This document shows positions 60,736 to 64,000 of a stretch of 64,000 nt of DNA, piece by piece; the first letter of the stretch is position 1; each line of letters starts with the position of its first letter. The notes beneath the pieces were generated by a model. It was given only the letters and a program-made list of their open reading frames with translations, was not told where the DNA came from and did no database searches. Both the position numbers and the translations under genes were made by a program. This DNA is from Pelodera strongyloides (lineage: Eukaryota; Nematoda; Chromadorea; Rhabditida; Rhabditidae). Location: contig JAANDG010000139.1 in assembly GCA_036852015.1 (NCBI GenBank), positions 62,001-126,000 on the forward strand, written 5' to 3'.

Positions 60736-63700
60736 TTAGAAAATATTTCCTGACCAATAGGATCCGGCAAATAATCCCTGTATATGTTCATAGTTTCCAG
60801 TGGATCGGTTGAATCTTGAGTTTTCGTCCTCCAAACACACAAAAATAGAATATATAGCCGAAAAAAGCACATCATGTTCAACAAAAGTTATATTGTCAGC
60901 TAAATTATCCACAAACAAAATTCAAAGATAACAATTTGCATACACAATAGTCAAATTTCAAATTATTCGTTGATAGTGAGATCAATCTGTCAATCCGTCG
61001 ATATCAGTCCATCCAGACTGCATCGTTGAGGAATGAAGGAAGAATAACATAACAAACTGTTTATTACGGCCTGTCCATGTTTGCGATTCGCACTTGCGAA
61101 AATGACAAATACCTGTCCATGTTCAGGCCATTTTACATGAATGTCAAATGCCTACCGTACGCATTTGACATGGTCCTGCATCGAAAGTGTATCAGAACCG
61201 TACTATTTGAAATAGATACGTACTAGATTCAAAATCGCTACAGGACCTTGTCATTTACATTGACTCGAACATGGACAGGCATTTGTCATTTTCGCAAACG
61301 CGAGTCGCATACATGGAGAGGCCATTACAATATGATAAATGATTCTCGGTTAACGGAGGACTATGTCAACGACTCATCGATGCTAGTTCGAGTTTGGCCC
61401 GTGACAACTTTGAAACCATCAACCGGCGGGAAAAATCATGTGCGATCCCTCCTGGCCGGAGTCGGAAGACGTCGAACAATTTGCCATCTGGAACTAATCG
61501 CAGGATCTCTGCGAACAAGCTGGAGTTTTGAAGCACTGTATTGACAAGCTCCTGTGGCATAAAAGATTTAAAATACAGAATTCAATTATTTATGTGAGCA
61601 TGGCCACATCCACAAGAATCGGCGGTCATTAATTGCATTTTTTATTTAAGTACCTGCTGTTTATGGTAGCTTCTACACGCGGACAATCAAGAAGACATTA
61701 ATGCAGTAAATCAGCAATAAAACTCATTGATTGTAGAATTAATAATTCATCATAATATCAAATCCTATGTGGTCTATTTTCTTGTTGACTTATCATATGT
61801 GCCACACAAAGGCAATATACGAACAACATAACTGCAAATCCAATAAGGCCACAGAAAAAAGGCAATCATAGTTTAGATGTTTTTATTGAAACAGTGTACT
61901 AGATGGATGTTGTTAATTCGATGTATATGTTGTGGCTTTCGATGAGGTTGGCTTACAATTAGCCAGGACCCCCTTCAGCCTTGCGACACTAAATAACAAT
62001 TAGATGTATTAAACTCACGATAGTAAAGTTAGTTACACAATCTCAAATATGTAAGTTAAATGTAACAAATGTGAGTCGTCCCTGTTCGGTCTACGGTCTA
62101 CCCTGGTTCTAAGTTATTGCTAGTGGGACATTCTACAATAAACGCAATAACATACAAAACAACAAACACAATCGAACAAAGTATCAACTAGGAACATAAG
62201 TGCAGTCCACTTGAGTTAGAAAGTTGCAAATAAGTATTATAAGAGTTTATTAAAATAAAGACTAAAGTTTAGTATAAATGTTATGAGAAATATATAGAAA
62301 GAAGTATATAAATGCAAAGTATAATAATGCCTAGATTGCGATAGAGAACAAACAAACTACCGTATGACAAAGCATGGCAACATTACAATACATTACCCGG
62401 TACAAGTTACAGTAACACTACATCATAAAATAAGAATGAAGACTGACGTGACAGCAGACTGACTGGCTGAGACTTAGATTAAGACAAAGACTAATTGTAA
62501 GCGTTTCCGCTCTCTTATGTAGTGAACACCAGATGGTCAAAATACCCTAAAGGGTGACAGACGCTTGCGAATGATAACGGAGAGGGGATCAGATCATTAG
62601 CACAAATTAACATATCAAAAGACAAAACAACATGATCACTGGGCTTACGAAGAAAGGGCGCAACGCAGCCGCAACAGCAGGGGTGACCCCTGGGTGGTCC
62701 CCTCTACTCAGCGGAACGTCGGATAAGAGAAACTTATGCAAGATTTATTTCTGGTTTTTGAACGCCACTTTGCTTTACAAACAATGAACAACGGCATTCC
62801 AAAGAAGAGACACTAAATTATAAATAACGAAAAAAGATACAACAATGGAACTCGATGAGAAACTAATTCCAAAAAGGGGAAACGAAGGAATGAACGTTAA
62901 ATTTTCCTACTGCTCTTTTGTAATGCTTTTGCAGACTCATTTAAAGATTAGTATTCATAAGCGCCATGTTAGACCACAATTTAAGTTGGGAAACTTAATT
63001 ACAAAGACTCAAGATTAAGAGATAAGATAAAAGTAAATAAAATCAGCTTATTTCTTGAGAAACGATGCATTATGGGAGACATAGATAGTTAAGGTTAATC
63101 TTCGAACGACTTCCCGGATATATATTCTTGCGTGAACGTCTTGAGTCTTGATTTTCTTCGTATACCTACCACGAATACATGGTTCTAAAACAGAATATTA
63201 AGTCCTCTGTTTAACTTATATGACAACACCTTATTTGAGCACAGTGGATTTAATCAGTTCTTCAGTTAAACACTCACTTGATTAATACGATGATATAAGA
63301 TAGATCCCAGTAGTATCCTGCACAAAGTGAACGAGCACCCTTTCCGGTTTTTGTTTCTTCTATTTCTCCTTCTTTTCCTTCCTCAGTTAGTAGTTGGAAT
63401 CTATGTGTAAGAGGTTGAGTTAGCGGTTTATTAGATGTTAAATAGAACTTAGTTCGTAATCTCTGCTATTTAGCGAAAGGCGCGCACATCCAAGAGAGAG
63501 AGAGGGAGAGGGAGAGAGAGGGAGAGAGAGGGAGAGAGATCAGCGGGGCGCCGGGATGTGCGCCACAGGTGCGCGCAGGGTCATTTAACTTCCAGTTGGC
63601 GTACCCACGGCGCCCTTATTGTATGGTCGGCAGAAGGGGTGCCATGCATCGCAGGTACGCTGCTCTTACTGATTCAATATCTCACACAAGCCAGCTAAGT

Positions 63701-64000
63701 AGTTATTCCCATTCCCGGTGGTACCCTAAGCTACAGCAAGCTACATATTACACCCTGAGCCAAGGTTACTCCTAAAGTGCGCAACTTACCGAAAGTATTC
63801 GCACATTAACTTCATCTCTTCTTCCGTTTTTCCCGACTCTCTTACAAGTAACCGGTCATAACTTGCGTGTTTTGCTTGCGGAATTAAGTCTGTCAGCTCG
63901 CAATAGTTTATGAAACTGTGATGCCATGTTCCGAAAGATGCATTCTGAAAGGTGTATTTTATCTCCACCTTTATTCAAGGAAGTTCAGATTCAAGGTTTA
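60736..64000 (-). CDS. Tandem family member C (partial, runs off the right edge)
   Basis: Exon d 63944-63790 (NASFGTWHHSFINYCELTDL), exon e 63400-63278 (FQLLTEEGKEGEIEETKTGK) and last exon 60828-60736 (DENSRFNRSTGNYEHIQGLF, stop TAA 60738-60736) match copies A and B. Exons a-c must lie to the right of the window. An additional open block at 61551-61380 (NTVLQNSSLFAEILRLVPDG, then RLRPGGIAHDFSRRLM) has an acceptor-like CCACAG. It is related to a frame-broken stretch in copy B at about 56470-56310, and its phase does not join exon e, so it may be an extra exon or a decayed one. The intron between d and e contains a GA-rich microsatellite (63495-63540). Confidence 0.52.
61068..61323. mobile_element. 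MITE with GGCC ends and 5-bp target-site duplication
   Basis: Begins GGCCTGTCCATG and ends CATGGAGAGGCC; arms of about 50 bp include GCGAAAATGACAAAT. Flanked by ATTAC at 61063-61067 and 61324-61328. Found in tandem copy C; copy B has a different, unrelated insert at the matching place (about 55905-56270). Confidence 0.8.

Overview
The window is invertebrate metazoan nuclear DNA, AT-rich. Genes are cut into exons of about 40-400 bp with GT..AG introns, and introns are full of small inverted-repeat transposons. Acceptors end in TTTCAG, TTTAG or TTTAAG without long pyrimidine tracts, two genes have an acceptor-like AG at or just before the start ATG (possible spliced-leader sites), and there is an RTE-type retroelement remnant. 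Together these suggest a nematode or, less likely, a flatworm; this is inference. Almost all coding sequence is on the minus strand. Most gene models were assembled by hand, requiring GT/AG borders and matching codon phase at each junction.

1-9208 (-): the MutS-homologue MSH5 gene, 22 exons with every phase matched, running off the left edge just after the Walker A exon. 9994-12575 (-): a small nuclear-type protein with a BED-like finger and a C2H2 finger. 13673-15479 (-): a Lys/Glu-rich protein of unknown family. 15944-16965 (+): a six-exon gene for a small secreted Cys-containing protein, the only clear plus-strand gene. 17388-18240 (-): two phase-compatible exons of an unidentified gene.

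20290-35685 (-): a large gene for a protein of about 1,050-1,070 residues: long coiled coil, SUMO-interaction-like motif, Pro-rich region with duplicated exons, and a charged tail with a sumoylation-like site. Next to one exon lies an 11 x 61 bp tandem array in which every unit repeats the exon end and its 5' splice site. 39032-48056 (-): a predicted type I membrane protein with a Cys-rich, N-glycosylatable ectodomain and an unusual Lys-rich plus RGG/RG cytoplasmic tail.

50-64 kb (-): a tandem segmental duplication with three copies (A, B, C) of an unrecognised Cys-containing gene; shared exons are nearly identical, while a SINE, MITEs and an RTE remnant distinguish copies and so post-date duplication.

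Repeats include TTAA-flanked MITEs, GGCC-ended MITEs, three copies of a 450-bp repeat holding a tRNA-like Pol III unit and two strong hairpins, a second tRNA-derived SINE, and three foldback elements whose arms are arrays of very short repeats. No CRISPR array, rRNA gene or bacterial operon is present. I could not name a pathway joining the genes; MSH5 belongs to meiotic crossover, and the others are described from sequence only.
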